From Ordospora colligata OC4 (taxonomy: Eukaryota > Microsporidia > Ordosporidae): 64,000 nucleotides of DNA. Location: NCBI RefSeq assembly GCF_000803265.1, contig NW_014575404.1, positions 124,001 through 188,000 on the forward strand. Reading direction: 5' to 3'. Under the pieces are notes generated by a model. It saw only the letters and a list, made by a program, of their open reading frames with translations, ran no database searches and was not told the origin of the DNA. This document shows, in pieces, positions 28,446-37,412 of the stretch (within the stretch, counting starts at the first letter, position 1; each line of letters opens with the position of its first letter). The translations under genes and the position numbers were made by a program.

Positions 28446-28700
28446 TCATAACTCATGCACACTCTTGATGTTATTGCATCTAATCGATACTTCTCCAATC
28501 TCACAAACACATCCCACATTATTCTCAACACACTCTTCAAGAAGAATGTTAAAGTAGTTGTCTGACGAAACAAACCTTCCTTCATAGCATTGTCCCCATT
28601 TCAAAACAACATTCACTCGCTTCCCTTCCATCCTACATAGAAACTGCTTGGGATTCTCTCTCATAGGTACATCGTTATCTTGTATGGCAGCCTCACCCAT
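28446..28700 (-). CDS. Small nuclear ribonucleoprotein F (SmF)
   Basis: An 84-residue Sm-fold protein. Sm motif 1 is VVLKWGQCYEGRFVSSDNYFNILLEE, where the KWG pattern is specific to SmF, and Sm motif 2 is GEVSIRCNNIKSV. The sequence before it (NPKQFLCRMEGKRV) matches the SmF N-terminal helix. It is one of seven proteins forming the ring on U1, U2, U4 and U5 snRNAs, so it works with PRP8 encoded 2 kb away. LSM6 is the closest alternative but the KWG and RCNN patterns favour SmF. The start follows CCCTA. Confidence 0.9.
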   Translation of the reverse strand: MGEAAIQDNDVPMRENPKQFLCRMEGKRVNVVLKWGQCYEGRFVSSDNYFNILLEECVENNVGCVCEIGEVSIRCNNIKSVHEL

Positions 28701-28890
28701 TAGGGCACATAAAACTCACATTGCATATCATTCACTCATCATACACTATTTGCATTCAATATGATATTTAATAAGAATCATTCGTAATCATTGAATTTAT
28801 AGCACACCGCCTTGTAATGCATATATATCTCATATTAAACCAAACAGATACTCAATTCAAATCATAAATCGTCCAGGTTCTTCATTCAAT

Positions 28891-29478
28891 TCATATCTTC
28901 GAACCTTTCTTTGGAGAAAACATTGACTTCATTGCATGTAGCTTTGCAAATCCTATTCCTACATATATAATTGGAATCACAAACATAATGTACAATCCCT
29001 TACTTATCCTCCTTGCTTCAGTAATATTTCGCTCCTGGATCGTCTTTAATCGCATATTCGTATTGTATAAAGACATCAACTTTCCCTCAATATCAACAAA
29101 CAGGTTCTTGATTGCCAGATTGTCATTGTCCAATCCATCAGAAACCATCACATTCGTGTACACACTAATAGATGCATTCTCATCTCCCCTATTATCAACA
29201 TCTATCCTGTATGTTCCATGCATAGTATACTTCTGATCAAATGCCTCATTCAACTCTTCCCAGTCATCATCGCTGTCTTCAGGTAAATCATTCGGTTTAA
29301 CAATCCTGTAGAACACCGGCTGACTAGAGTATTGGTTCAGTTTGATGCTGAGCTCTAGTCCATTCTCTCCAAATACTGCCCAATACTCTTCCCTGGCTCC
29401 AGGCTTCAAGATCTTCTGAATCCTTGAGCATCTCACTGTACACAAAAGTGCAAAGCACACATACACAATCCCTCTCAT
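28891..29478 (-). CDS. p24 (emp24/gp25L) family cargo receptor
   Basis: A 195-residue type I membrane protein. It has a cleavable signal sequence (MRGIVYVCFALLCTVRC), a beta-rich GOLD domain including MHGTYRIDVDNRG, and a coiled-coil neck (about 120-160, with IEGKLMSLYNTNMRLKTIQERN). A transmembrane helix follows near 165-183 (LYIMFVIPIIYVGIGFA), then a short basic cytosolic tail with SPKKGSKI. p24 proteins cycle between ER and Golgi in COPII and COPI vesicles. The tail lacks a textbook KKxx at the very end. The start ATG is directly preceded by CCCC. It is divergent from the NCS-1-type gene, 68 bp apart. Confidence 0.88.
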   Translation of the reverse strand: MRGIVYVCFALLCTVRCSRIQKILKPGAREEYWAVFGENGLELSIKLNQYSSQPVFYRIVKPNDLPEDSDDDWEELNEAFDQKYTMHGTYRIDVDNRGDENASISVYTNVMVSDGLDNDNLAIKNLFVDIEGKLMSLYNTNMRLKTIQERNITEARRISKGLYIMFVIPIIYVGIGFAKLHAMKSMFSPKKGSKI

Positions 29479-29542
29479 GGGGTGCTTCTTGGCATATGTT
29501 TTGTTTGGCTCCGCTATGCGTGATCTACAATCAAAACACCTA

Positions 29543-29545
29543 CCC
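29543..29545 (+). promoter_or_regulatory. CCC motif fixing the NCS1 start
   Basis: CCC one nt before the ATG that gives the myristoylation signal MGSSVS. It agrees with the protein evidence. Confidence 0.75.
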
Positions 29546-29546
29546 T

Positions 29547-30098
29547 ATGGGCTCAAGCGTAAGCACAATGTCAGAAGACATGGACAGCGATCTCAGGCAG
29601 TTTTCGCACTTCCCTACAAACGATCTACATCAATGGCTGGTTGCATTCAAAAAGGCATATCCAACCGGGTACATAACTGCAAAGAACCTCGAGGACATGT
29701 TCCGCGGATATTTTCCATTTGGTTCTCCAGAGGCCTTTTCAAAGAGGCTTTTCGAGACCATCAACATCAGTGAAAGCTGTGCCATAGACTTCCATGAGCT
29801 CATGATTGCATATAGTATTTTAGTCAAGGGAAGCGATCACGAAAGACTTCGCTGGATATTCAGGTTCTATGACACTGATGGTGATGGCGTTGTTTCAAGG
29901 CAAGAAATGCTTTGTGTAATCCAGAGCATAATTGAAATGACCTCAAAGACACTCGAGCTCGGCCTTGATCCCTCAAGTGTAACCGAAAACATCTTCAATT
30001 CAATTGATTACTCAAAAAACACGTTGAATTTTGAAGACTTCAAGACACTGCTTGTTCAGAACAAAAAGGCATTTGATATGTTGATTCCATTCTCATGA
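29547..30098 (+). CDS. NCS1: Neuronal calcium sensor-1/frequenin-type EF-hand protein
   Basis: A 183-residue member of the recoverin/NCS family. The chosen ATG gives an MGSSVS N-terminus, a good N-myristoylation signal, and lies one base after a CCC; the longer frame from 29424 would destroy that signal. NCS-1 features include the HQWLVAFKKAYPTGYI region (EF1, degenerate as usual), YFPFGSPEAF, and LRWIFRFYDTDGDGVVSRQEM, a canonical EF3 loop. EF2 (NISESCAIDFHE) and EF4 (DYSKNTLNFED) lack key ligands. In yeast, frequenin activates the PI4-kinase PIK1 at the Golgi. A calcineurin B-like or KChIP-like role cannot be excluded. Confidence 0.9.
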   Translation: MGSSVSTMSEDMDSDLRQFSHFPTNDLHQWLVAFKKAYPTGYITAKNLEDMFRGYFPFGSPEAFSKRLFETINISESCAIDFHELMIAYSILVKGSDHERLRWIFRFYDTDGDGVVSRQEMLCVIQSIIEMTSKTLELGLDPSSVTENIFNSIDYSKNTLNFEDFKTLLVQNKKAFDMLIPFS

Positions 30099-30185
30099 TT
30101 ATGCATGTTTCACAACAAAAGCACATAACTATGTAGTATCAATATAAATATCATATTCACTTATAATCAATCGTCTTTAATAAAA

Positions 30186-31427
30186 TCATTTTGACTTAAC
30201 CTTCTTAACATCTTTTGAGTCATCATAGAAATTCGGCTTAATCTCATGTTTCGGCCTGCTCACAGATTTTCTACTCTTCCCTCCTCGGCTCTCCAGATCC
30301 TTAATTCTTTTCATAATCTGCTCCCTCATATGTGTACCATGGTTCTTATGCGTGTCATCTCCATACATATCAATCCTAGCTGCCAAGCCAATCTTCGATG
30401 CCAGGCTCCTTGCTATCTTGGCCTTATGCTGCGAAGGAGTTTGTCCAACCAATGAACTTCCGTATATAATTCCATACTTCGGTGTGTTTGACTCCGCCTT
30501 CAGTGCTTGGAACAGTGCCTTCTCCGCTCCCATCATCTGTATTGTGGATCCCGCCATCTTTGCAAGGCTTGACAGCGATCCTGCCTTACTTATCATCTGT
30601 GCTCCCATCACATCCCCAATCAATGCCATCAGGTTCGGCGCTAACCCTTGCATCTTCACACAAATGTACTTCTCTAGCTCATCTCGAAACTCAAAGCTCT
30701 TTAGTACACTCCTTGCATCATCCAGAATGTTCTGCATGTCACTCTCGTCCATGGCAACACCCATGCTGCTTTCAGCAAGCTTTTTCACTCGCTCCGCTCG
30801 ATCTCCAATCATCTCTTCAAGCCTCTTCATTTTCTCCTCATCAATGCTCTCCTTTCTACCAATTTCAATCACCGCCACAAGATACTCCTTGTTGCCTTCA
30901 AATACGCTCTGTAGCTCTGGAAAGTGTATTCCGTACCACTCCTTCAACCTCATGCAGTGTAGATTAATGTCCTTGTCCATGTCACACAACAGATTCACCG
31001 ATTGTATCACCATTGTATCAATCTTCTCAGGCACCATTCGGATCTTTCCCATACATATCTTATGTGCAATGCACACAACCCTTTCAGAATACTCAGAAAT
31101 ACTCATTCCAAAGTACTTATATGCTTCAGATCGTGCGCTCCTCAGAACATCATCGTTCACATACACAACCTTTCTATCCATCTTCTTATGCAGCGGTTCA
31201 ACAAGCTTCTGGTCATTCACCCCCAGAATCTCCTTTTTCTTCGACTCAATAGAACTGATGAAACTTTCTAAACTCGAGGGTACTGTTCCTTGGATCAGAC
31301 ATCTCGATGACTCCATCGCCTCATCACTGTCCTTGAATCTATATACACCAAGCAACTCTGCATTTCCTTGCCCTTCAACACTGTCAAGCAATGCATATCC
31401 AACCGCAGTCTCTAGCAAATATATCAT
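30186..31427 (-). CDS. NOP58: Box C/D snoRNP core protein NOP58
   Basis: A 413-residue core component of C/D snoRNPs, which guide 2'-O-methylation and processing of rRNA. The N-terminus IYLLETAVGYALLD and the central Nop domain (APNLMALIGDVMGAQMISKAGSLSSLAKMAG, ASTIQMMGAEKALFQALK) are clear. PKYGIIYGSSLVGQTPSQHKAKIARSLASK assigns it to NOP58 rather than NOP56. The C-terminal tail is Lys/Ser-rich (KDVKKVKSK), like the KKE tails of the family but short. The ATG at 31427 matches the family N-terminus; a TTG five codons earlier is rejected. Upstream is only GCC, a weak form of the start motif. Confidence 0.94.
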   Translation of the reverse strand: MIYLLETAVGYALLDSVEGQGNAELLGVYRFKDSDEAMESSRCLIQGTVPSSLESFISSIESKKKEILGVNDQKLVEPLHKKMDRKVVYVNDDVLRSARSEAYKYFGMSISEYSERVVCIAHKICMGKIRMVPEKIDTMVIQSVNLLCDMDKDINLHCMRLKEWYGIHFPELQSVFEGNKEYLVAVIEIGRKESIDEEKMKRLEEMIGDRAERVKKLAESSMGVAMDESDMQNILDDARSVLKSFEFRDELEKYICVKMQGLAPNLMALIGDVMGAQMISKAGSLSSLAKMAGSTIQMMGAEKALFQALKAESNTPKYGIIYGSSLVGQTPSQHKAKIARSLASKIGLAARIDMYGDDTHKNHGTHMREQIMKRIKDLESRGGKSRKSVSRPKHEIKPNFYDDSKDVKKVKSK

Positions 31428-31623
31428 TTCAAACGGCTTCAAAAAATCACAAAAATATATCGAATCTTCACAAACATTGACTTAAGCACCACTTAACCAT
31501 GCTTATCAAAAACATTAATTCAAACACTCACTTAACCATGCATATCACAAACGCCAACTAGCTCACAATTGCAAGATTTGCTAGATTTACTAGATTCACA
31601 TTACAAATATCCTTGCATGTCAA

Positions 31624-32469
31624 CTAAAACTCCCTTTTGCTACATTGCATATCCTGCACTTCACCATCTTCAGGCGGTATGTCAATGCTTTCCACGCATA
31701 TGCCGCTCTTTCTTATCTTCACTCCATATTTAAGACTCTCAAGAGTGTTAGTATACAAGCACCCGTAGCCTTTCATCTTTGTAAACGTCAAGATCACATT
31801 GTAGTTCGGGCAAAATCCACTGAAAATATTCGAGTCTTCCTCAGCAACCACATCAAAAAAAGGAAGTAAATTCATTTCAGGACATAAAAACACTGGGACA
31901 GATACAATACACACGTGCTTATTAATTCTCACACACTTCTTGAGCCTGTGCATAAACTCTATCGTATCCTTGCTTTTGTATCCGTCACACATCCAGAGCG
32001 GTGACATCAATGAAAAAATCACAATCCTCAGCTTCTCTTTGCTTTCTGCAATCCTCAAAATCTCTTCAAGTGTTGCATCTTTCTTGCAAAGCACGTTGTC
32101 TTTTCCATCAATTCTGCGCTTGCTCGATAGATTGAATTGCGACCTACACTCCCTGGATGGCACTCCAGAATATCTCCATGCTATTACCATTTTATCAACA
32201 GAAACATTATCAGCACACATTCCAGTGTTGTATATCCACATCTCATCCTCCTCCTTCGAAACAGCTAGTATCTCTTCATTGGCTGCAACACCTTCAGATA
32301 AAAAAATCCTGAGCATCACAGAATGAGCTGATGAGTTCTCATCCTCCACAATCATCATCATTAATCCTCTTGATGCATACTCTCCCAGCACCTGATTCAG
32401 TCCCTCTATCCCACTAGATATTTTTTCAACTGCACTTCCATGCCTTGCACTTCTGACAAACGATGCCAT
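31624..32469 (-). CDS. ELP4: Elongator complex subunit ELP4 (PAXNEB family)
   Basis: A 281-residue RecA-fold protein. SSGIEGLNQVLGEYASRGLMMMIVEDENSSAHSVMLRIFLSEG matches the ELP4 N-terminus, where the Walker A is replaced by a non-canonical loop, and IAWRYSG is the conserved WRY segment. Late in the protein, YNVILTFTKMKGYGCLYTNT fits the family's C-terminal strand. ELP4, ELP5 and ELP6 form a hexameric ring that binds tRNA and supports Elongator modification of the wobble uridine. The product is shorter than yeast ELP4 (456 aa). The start follows CCCTT. The upstream region is shared with the divergent ASNSD1-like gene. Confidence 0.85.
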   Translation of the reverse strand: MASFVRSARHGSAVEKISSGIEGLNQVLGEYASRGLMMMIVEDENSSAHSVMLRIFLSEGVAANEEILAVSKEEDEMWIYNTGMCADNVSVDKMVIAWRYSGVPSRECRSQFNLSSKRRIDGKDNVLCKKDATLEEILRIAESKEKLRIVIFSLMSPLWMCDGYKSKDTIEFMHRLKKCVRINKHVCIVSVPVFLCPEMNLLPFFDVVAEEDSNIFSGFCPNYNVILTFTKMKGYGCLYTNTLESLKYGVKIRKSGICVESIDIPPEDGEVQDMQCSKREF

Positions 32470-32535
32470 AAGGGTGCTTAGTGTTGTTTGCTTGCCTGCA
32501 TTTGTGAATTACTCTGTGTATTTGGCCTTCATCAA

Positions 32536-34011
32536 ATGTCACTCGCTATGAACAAGCATTCAATGAACACGGAAATATTATGGTTCATGCATAAATCTCA
32601 GACACAAATATGCAAACACATATCATCAGAATCATGTGCATTAACACATAGTAAATTAGCATTTGGATCCGTCATAAACATAACAAACAACGGCATCGTC
32701 CTTATTCACAATCACAGAATATACAATAGCATTCAGAATAGTAATGAATGGATGATGAGCCTGATACATACACTTGAAAATTCTCTTGATAGCATGAAAC
32801 AATCAAGTATGCAGAAATGCATATACGGCATTGCAAGAAAAACCATAGAAACAATACATGAAAAACTCAGTAAGTACGAAAATGAAACAACCGTCATACT
32901 TGCAGTAAGAGACACAGTATTCTTCATGAAAGACGACGTGGGAACAACAAGTCTGGGATACACACTCAATCCATTCTGTTTATCACATACACACTACTCC
33001 AACGAAATAGATCCGATGTGTATTTACTCATATAATAGAAGATCTGGGACACTCGACAGCTGGCTTAAGCACAGCAGCACACTAGTCAATGCATACATCT
33101 CAAAGATAAATTCAATCTCAAAATACATCACAATCGAGAAGCATTCTGAATATGCATATCTTAAGAAGCACCTAGAAATACTCAATGATCATGAATTCAT
33201 CGGCAAGTATGCATTAGAGAATAATCTGCAAGCAAAGGATGAAGTAAATGAGTTTATCCAGATATTCCACAATTCAGTAATGCACAGGATAGTAAGCGGT
33301 GATATATGCATATTTTTCAGTGGAGGTGTAGATTCGATGCTTCTTGCCGTTTTTATGCACCATTCTGCAGCACCTAAACAAAAGATATACCTGATAAATA
33401 CATCATTCGGACAGTCATCAGACAGAGATACAGGGAAAATGAGATACGAGGAGCTTTGCTTAATGTTCAAACAGCGCACATTTGTGTTCATAGAAAACGA
33501 CGTTGGCATCAAAATGCTCAGAGAAGCAGAAACACATATCTATGAACTTATTTATCCAAAAACCAAGCCGATGGACTTCAACATAGCAGCCACTCTGTTC
33601 TTCAGTGCAAAGGAAGCTAGGAAGTACAGCAGTGTGGCATATGCTGGATCAGGTGCTGATGAACTGTTTGGAGGATACAGCAGATACACAAAATGTGAAT
33701 TCAGAGACTCAATGCTATTTGATTTACTGACTATTTCGCATCACAATCTCTGTAGAGATAACCGTGTTATGTCAGACAACCAGATAGAATGTAGATATCC
33801 ATTTCTTGACTCTAAGCTAATACAATACTCGCTAAGCATCAGCGATAACATGATATTTGGTTCAGGATTGAACAAACTGATCATCCGTGAAGTGCTGAGA
33901 AGATACGGCTTTGATAATGCTGCAAACGTTCCTAAGAAGGCCATGCAGTATGGAAGTGGCGCATTCAAAATGGAAAACAAGCATTCCACATATAACAAAA
34001 ATCATCAATAA
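32536..34011 (+). CDS. Asparagine synthetase-domain protein, ASNSD1-like
   Basis: A 491-residue protein with an N-terminal glutaminase-like half and a C-terminal asparagine synthetase half. The PP-loop is FFSGGVDSMLLAV (near residue 260), and GSGADELFGGYSRY and RYPFLDSKL are the downstream synthetase motifs. The order and the SRY ending match ASNSD1 and its yeast homologue (YML096W), not true asparagine synthetase. The first ATG removes the N-terminal Cys that glutaminases need. An in-frame TTG at 32488 would add LACICELLCVFG, which aligns with the usual MCGI start, so a non-ATG start is possible. An in-frame TAG at 32479 bars anything longer. Confidence 0.83.
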   Translation: MSLAMNKHSMNTEILWFMHKSQTQICKHISSESCALTHSKLAFGSVINITNNGIVLIHNHRIYNSIQNSNEWMMSLIHTLENSLDSMKQSSMQKCIYGIARKTIETIHEKLSKYENETTVILAVRDTVFFMKDDVGTTSLGYTLNPFCLSHTHYSNEIDPMCIYSYNRRSGTLDSWLKHSSTLVNAYISKINSISKYITIEKHSEYAYLKKHLEILNDHEFIGKYALENNLQAKDEVNEFIQIFHNSVMHRIVSGDICIFFSGGVDSMLLAVFMHHSAAPKQKIYLINTSFGQSSDRDTGKMRYEELCLMFKQRTFVFIENDVGIKMLREAETHIYELIYPKTKPMDFNIAATLFFSAKEARKYSSVAYAGSGADELFGGYSRYTKCEFRDSMLFDLLTISHHNLCRDNRVMSDNQIECRYPFLDSKLIQYSLSISDNMIFGSGLNKLIIREVLRRYGFDNAANVPKKAMQYGSGAFKMENKHSTYNKNHQ

Positions 34012-34081
34012 ATACAAAACCAATCACAAAACTATTTACTTCTGTCACATATAGCTCATACAATTATATTGGAAGCATTCT

Positions 34082-36460
34082 CTAACCATTATTTCTCGAT
34101 AGCATCCTTGACTCTCTGTTCAGCTTAAATCCATGCTCTTTGAACACTTCAGATCCATAGAAGCCTTCAGGAACTGTAAATCCAAATGATTGCGCCCGTC
34201 TCTCAAACTCATCAACTGTAACGCTTTGATTGTGGAATGCCTTCATCTTCTCACTAAACACTTCTTTCAACAAAAACACAAGTACATCTGCATTGCTTTT
34301 GTTGAAATATCGCATAAACTTCTTTCTTAGGCTCTTGTGTATCGAATGCTTCTGTGCACCCATAAATGAATCAAGCACTACAGAAATCGCTTCATCAACA
34401 TCTTCCACATTCACACTTGCACTTAGGCGCATCTTTGCAAATGCTTCGCTTATTCTCACAATGCTCTCAACATGCCTGACAGTCACAGGTAATCCAGAAG
34501 ACAGCCCCTCCTTCCTAAGCTCCGAATACAGGCTCGATATCTTCTCCATGTCCACATCGTGAAAGGCTGGCTGAACATTGCTTCTTGCATACATTATATA
34601 CTTCCTTAGCAACTCCTGGCTCATAATTTTTTTTGTCGCATCAAATCCACTAATCTTGCTTTTACCTCCTCTATGCGATTCTATTATAAATCGTGCCGTT
34701 CGCTCGTCCTCAACACAGTCTACAACATCCTTTATCACACAAAGTATATCAAACCTGGACACAATTGGATCGCTCAGATTCACATTCTGTGTAAATGCCA
34801 GTGATGCATTGTATCGCCCACGAATAGGATTCGCAGCTGCTATCACACTGCATCTTGCATGCAGCGTAGCAACTATCCCCGCCTTCGATATAGATATCGA
34901 CTGCTGCTCCATTGCTTCATGAATGCTTGTTCTATCATGCTCGTTCATCTTGTCAAACTCATCAATCAGGCATACGCCTCTATCGGCTAGCACAAGTGCC
35001 CCTCCCTCAAGCGTCCACTCCTTGACAACAGGATCTTTCCTAACCGATGCAGTAAGTCCTACTCCAGACGCTCCCTGCCCTGTAGATAGTACTGCCCTAT
35101 GCGATGTGTTCTCAACATACCTTAGAAACTGTGACTTTGCCATCCCTGGATCTCCTAGAAGAAGCACATTGATGTCTCCACGGATCCGGTGGCTCCTGCT
35201 TTCCTTTGCAACTCCTCCAAACATCGCTAGTGCAACTGCTCTCTTCACTTCCTCTTGCCCATATACAGAAGGCGCTATCGAGTTCACTACAATCCTTCGG
35301 ATGTCTGGATGCATCCCCATTCTTCTGATCTCCCTTATATCTTCATCTGTCATCTCAGACACACCCTCGTCTTTACTCACCGAGCTGGCCTCAATAACAG
35401 TAAAAAATACAGGAAATCCATTCTTAATATTTAGAGACACATTAAAGCCGTTCTTATAAACGCCGGTCACTTCAATCTCCTCCCCAGGCTTTGCGCAGTC
35501 AATCAGGTCGTAGAACAGCAACACGTCTTTCGATCGCGGAAGTGACCCTGGTGGAACACTCCCAGGAATCTCCTGAATCGTAAGCTTCTGGAAATCTTTG
35601 TATATTGTTTCTGTCGTATCTACAGAAAAAGGCCCTTTAGATTGGCATTCAAAACAATGCGTTGGCTTGAACACAGATGCAATGAACGGGCCAAACACTG
35701 ACTTACACTTCAGGCAATTAAACTTCATAATCGAGTAATGTGGAAATACTCCACTTCTACGCGTCACCACTCCGCTAACCCTGACAAGCTTTCCAAGATG
35801 ATTGTTCCTCAGTGCTCGGATCCCTTCAACAACAGGAAGCCCTGTGATCCTGGCATGAATCTTCGACTTGATCATATAATAGTTTGGAAAGTGCATCTTG
35901 ACAACTCTCTCAAGCGCTACATTCATCACTTCAATCGTTCGCTCTGCATGCTGATCCAATAACCTTACCAAGTCACTAGACTCCTGTTCAACATCAAGAT
36001 AATTCACCTCAATGCTCTCCATATTTTCAGAACACATCTGTCTGATCTTCTTCACATACTTCTTACTGCCAAACGTACCAAAGAAATTAACAAACCTTGT
36101 CTCCAGATCACTTCTAAAGAATTCTTGATCAAAAAAGTCACTCGATACTTCCTGAGCCTTCAAAACGCTTCCTACATCATAACTCTGTGCATTATCCATA
36201 TGCATTCTTCCATTCTGCATTTCATGGCCATTATAGTCTTCTCTCCGTTCATATCCAAAGATTCTTGCATCATGCTCTATATACTCCTCAATATCAGAAT
36301 GATCAGCAACCTCAGAAACGGATGCACCATCAAGCATGTAGGAATCGTCTTCAATACGCTCCATGTCCTCGCTATCAAGTTCATGCACCACACTAAAGTT
36401 CAGACTTCCCTCTCCAGACACTTCAGTGCTTTCATCCTCATCAAGCCTTCTTTTGCTCAT
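34082..36460 (-). CDS. MCM2: DNA replication licensing factor MCM2
   Basis: A 792-residue subunit of the MCM2-7 replicative helicase. The acidic N-terminal extension (10-65), which binds histone H3-H4 and is phosphorylated by CDC7 in other eukaryotes, is present but short. VSGVVTRRSGVFP and GPF with the zinc ribbon C249, C252, C269 and C272 are MCM2-specific. The AAA+ core has Walker A GDPGMAKS (436-443), Walker B LIDEFD (498-503), a sensor-1 region (AAANP) and the arginine finger SRFD (568-571). The C-terminal winged-helix part is retained. The start follows CCCTGTAA. Confidence 0.96.
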   Translation of the reverse strand: MSKRRLDEDESTEVSGEGSLNFSVVHELDSEDMERIEDDSYMLDGASVSEVADHSDIEEYIEHDARIFGYERREDYNGHEMQNGRMHMDNAQSYDVGSVLKAQEVSSDFFDQEFFRSDLETRFVNFFGTFGSKKYVKKIRQMCSENMESIEVNYLDVEQESSDLVRLLDQHAERTIEVMNVALERVVKMHFPNYYMIKSKIHARITGLPVVEGIRALRNNHLGKLVRVSGVVTRRSGVFPHYSIMKFNCLKCKSVFGPFIASVFKPTHCFECQSKGPFSVDTTETIYKDFQKLTIQEIPGSVPPGSLPRSKDVLLFYDLIDCAKPGEEIEVTGVYKNGFNVSLNIKNGFPVFFTVIEASSVSKDEGVSEMTDEDIREIRRMGMHPDIRRIVVNSIAPSVYGQEEVKRAVALAMFGGVAKESRSHRIRGDINVLLLGDPGMAKSQFLRYVENTSHRAVLSTGQGASGVGLTASVRKDPVVKEWTLEGGALVLADRGVCLIDEFDKMNEHDRTSIHEAMEQQSISISKAGIVATLHARCSVIAAANPIRGRYNASLAFTQNVNLSDPIVSRFDILCVIKDVVDCVEDERTARFIIESHRGGKSKISGFDATKKIMSQELLRKYIMYARSNVQPAFHDVDMEKISSLYSELRKEGLSSGLPVTVRHVESIVRISEAFAKMRLSASVNVEDVDEAISVVLDSFMGAQKHSIHKSLRKKFMRYFNKSNADVLVFLLKEVFSEKMKAFHNQSVTVDEFERRAQSFGFTVPEGFYGSEVFKEHGFKLNRESRMLSRNNG

Positions 36461-36537
36461 TTACAGGGACCATTTTCACACAATAAATCAACACCACCAT
36501 TTATGCTAAACCATATTTATTATATCTTGTACAGTTA

Positions 36538-37338
36538 TCAGTATCCCGTCATTAGTTTATTCAAATACTCTTTAAGGCATTCTACCAACTCCTCAGGTCC
36601 GATTTCAAAAGTAATATATTCGCTATAAACCTCCATCACATATAAATATGCGTTCTCTGAAGTCATTCCTGCTGCTCTCACAAGAACCAAATCAAAGACA
36701 GATCCATAGATATTGTTTAGGCTGTAGTGTTTGATTCTTGCAGGTCCAAGAAGTACATCTGACAGATTTATTCTGCAGCTTAATCTTGCATCATCTGCAA
36801 GAAAAGATACATCCACCTCATTGAGTTGCATATTCACATCTTCTACGCTTTTCTTAACTTCAAGCATCGTTTGCATCAGCACTTTTGGTTGTTCAATGCA
36901 TTCAAGGCATGGTTCAATCAGTATCCGAGTAAGGTCAACAGGCATAATTGTGTAAAAATACAAATACCTTACATTCACAAAGCTTCGTTGGCAAACCTCT
37001 TGATCAATCCTATCAAGAAGCATAGCCACTCCTTTGATTATAACTAAAGTCGCCACATTATAAAACTCCTCGTCAAAAAATCTGTGCTGTCTGAATGATT
37101 CAAGTGCATCTTCAGCTTCAACAACTCTTGGCTCACCGCCATCCTTAGAAAACACTCGCTCAAGCACCATCTCAAGCAATGCTTGCTCAAACCATTCATA
37201 GTAAAGAATGTCCTGCAAACCAATCTTCACAGGAACACCCTTCTGCTTCTCATAAACATGTGTATATGCGTTAATAAAAGACACAGGGTCCGCAAAGTGG
37301 CCCATCATATCTTCTTGCTCTGGAAGCATGAGCGTCAT
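36538..37338 (-). CDS. Uncharacterised 266-residue protein
   Basis: Not recognised. The product is a soluble, mostly helical-looking protein with many acidic residues in its N-terminal half (EAEDALESF) and mixed hydrophobic patterns later (LYFYTIMPVDLTRIL, VFDLVLVRAAGM). The C-terminal end, EIGPEELVECLKEYLNKL, looks like an amphipathic helix. There is no signal peptide or membrane span. A longer frame reaches 37497, but a CCC 11 nt before the ATG at 37338 and the divergent SCC3 gene starting at 37413 argue for the shorter form. The unbroken frame, motif and codon usage make a real gene likely. Confidence 0.72.
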   Translation of the reverse strand: MTLMLPEQEDMMGHFADPVSFINAYTHVYEKQKGVPVKIGLQDILYYEWFEQALLEMVLERVFSKDGGEPRVVEAEDALESFRQHRFFDEEFYNVATLVIIKGVAMLLDRIDQEVCQRSFVNVRYLYFYTIMPVDLTRILIEPCLECIEQPKVLMQTMLEVKKSVEDVNMQLNEVDVSFLADDARLSCRINLSDVLLGPARIKHYSLNNIYGSVFDLVLVRAAGMTSENAYLYVMEVYSEYITFEIGPEELVECLKEYLNKLMTGY

Positions 37339-37412
37339 AACAAACACCAGGGATGCTGTGGAGCGATTTATGCAGAGCATAGTTGCATAAAAATATTTTT
37401 GACAGAGCCTTG

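Noticed and set aside
30352..31485. 377-codon open frame on the plus strand
   Set aside because: It is fully antisense to NOP58, rich in Ser, Ile and Pro, with no domain and no start motif; it results from purine-rich codons on the true strand.
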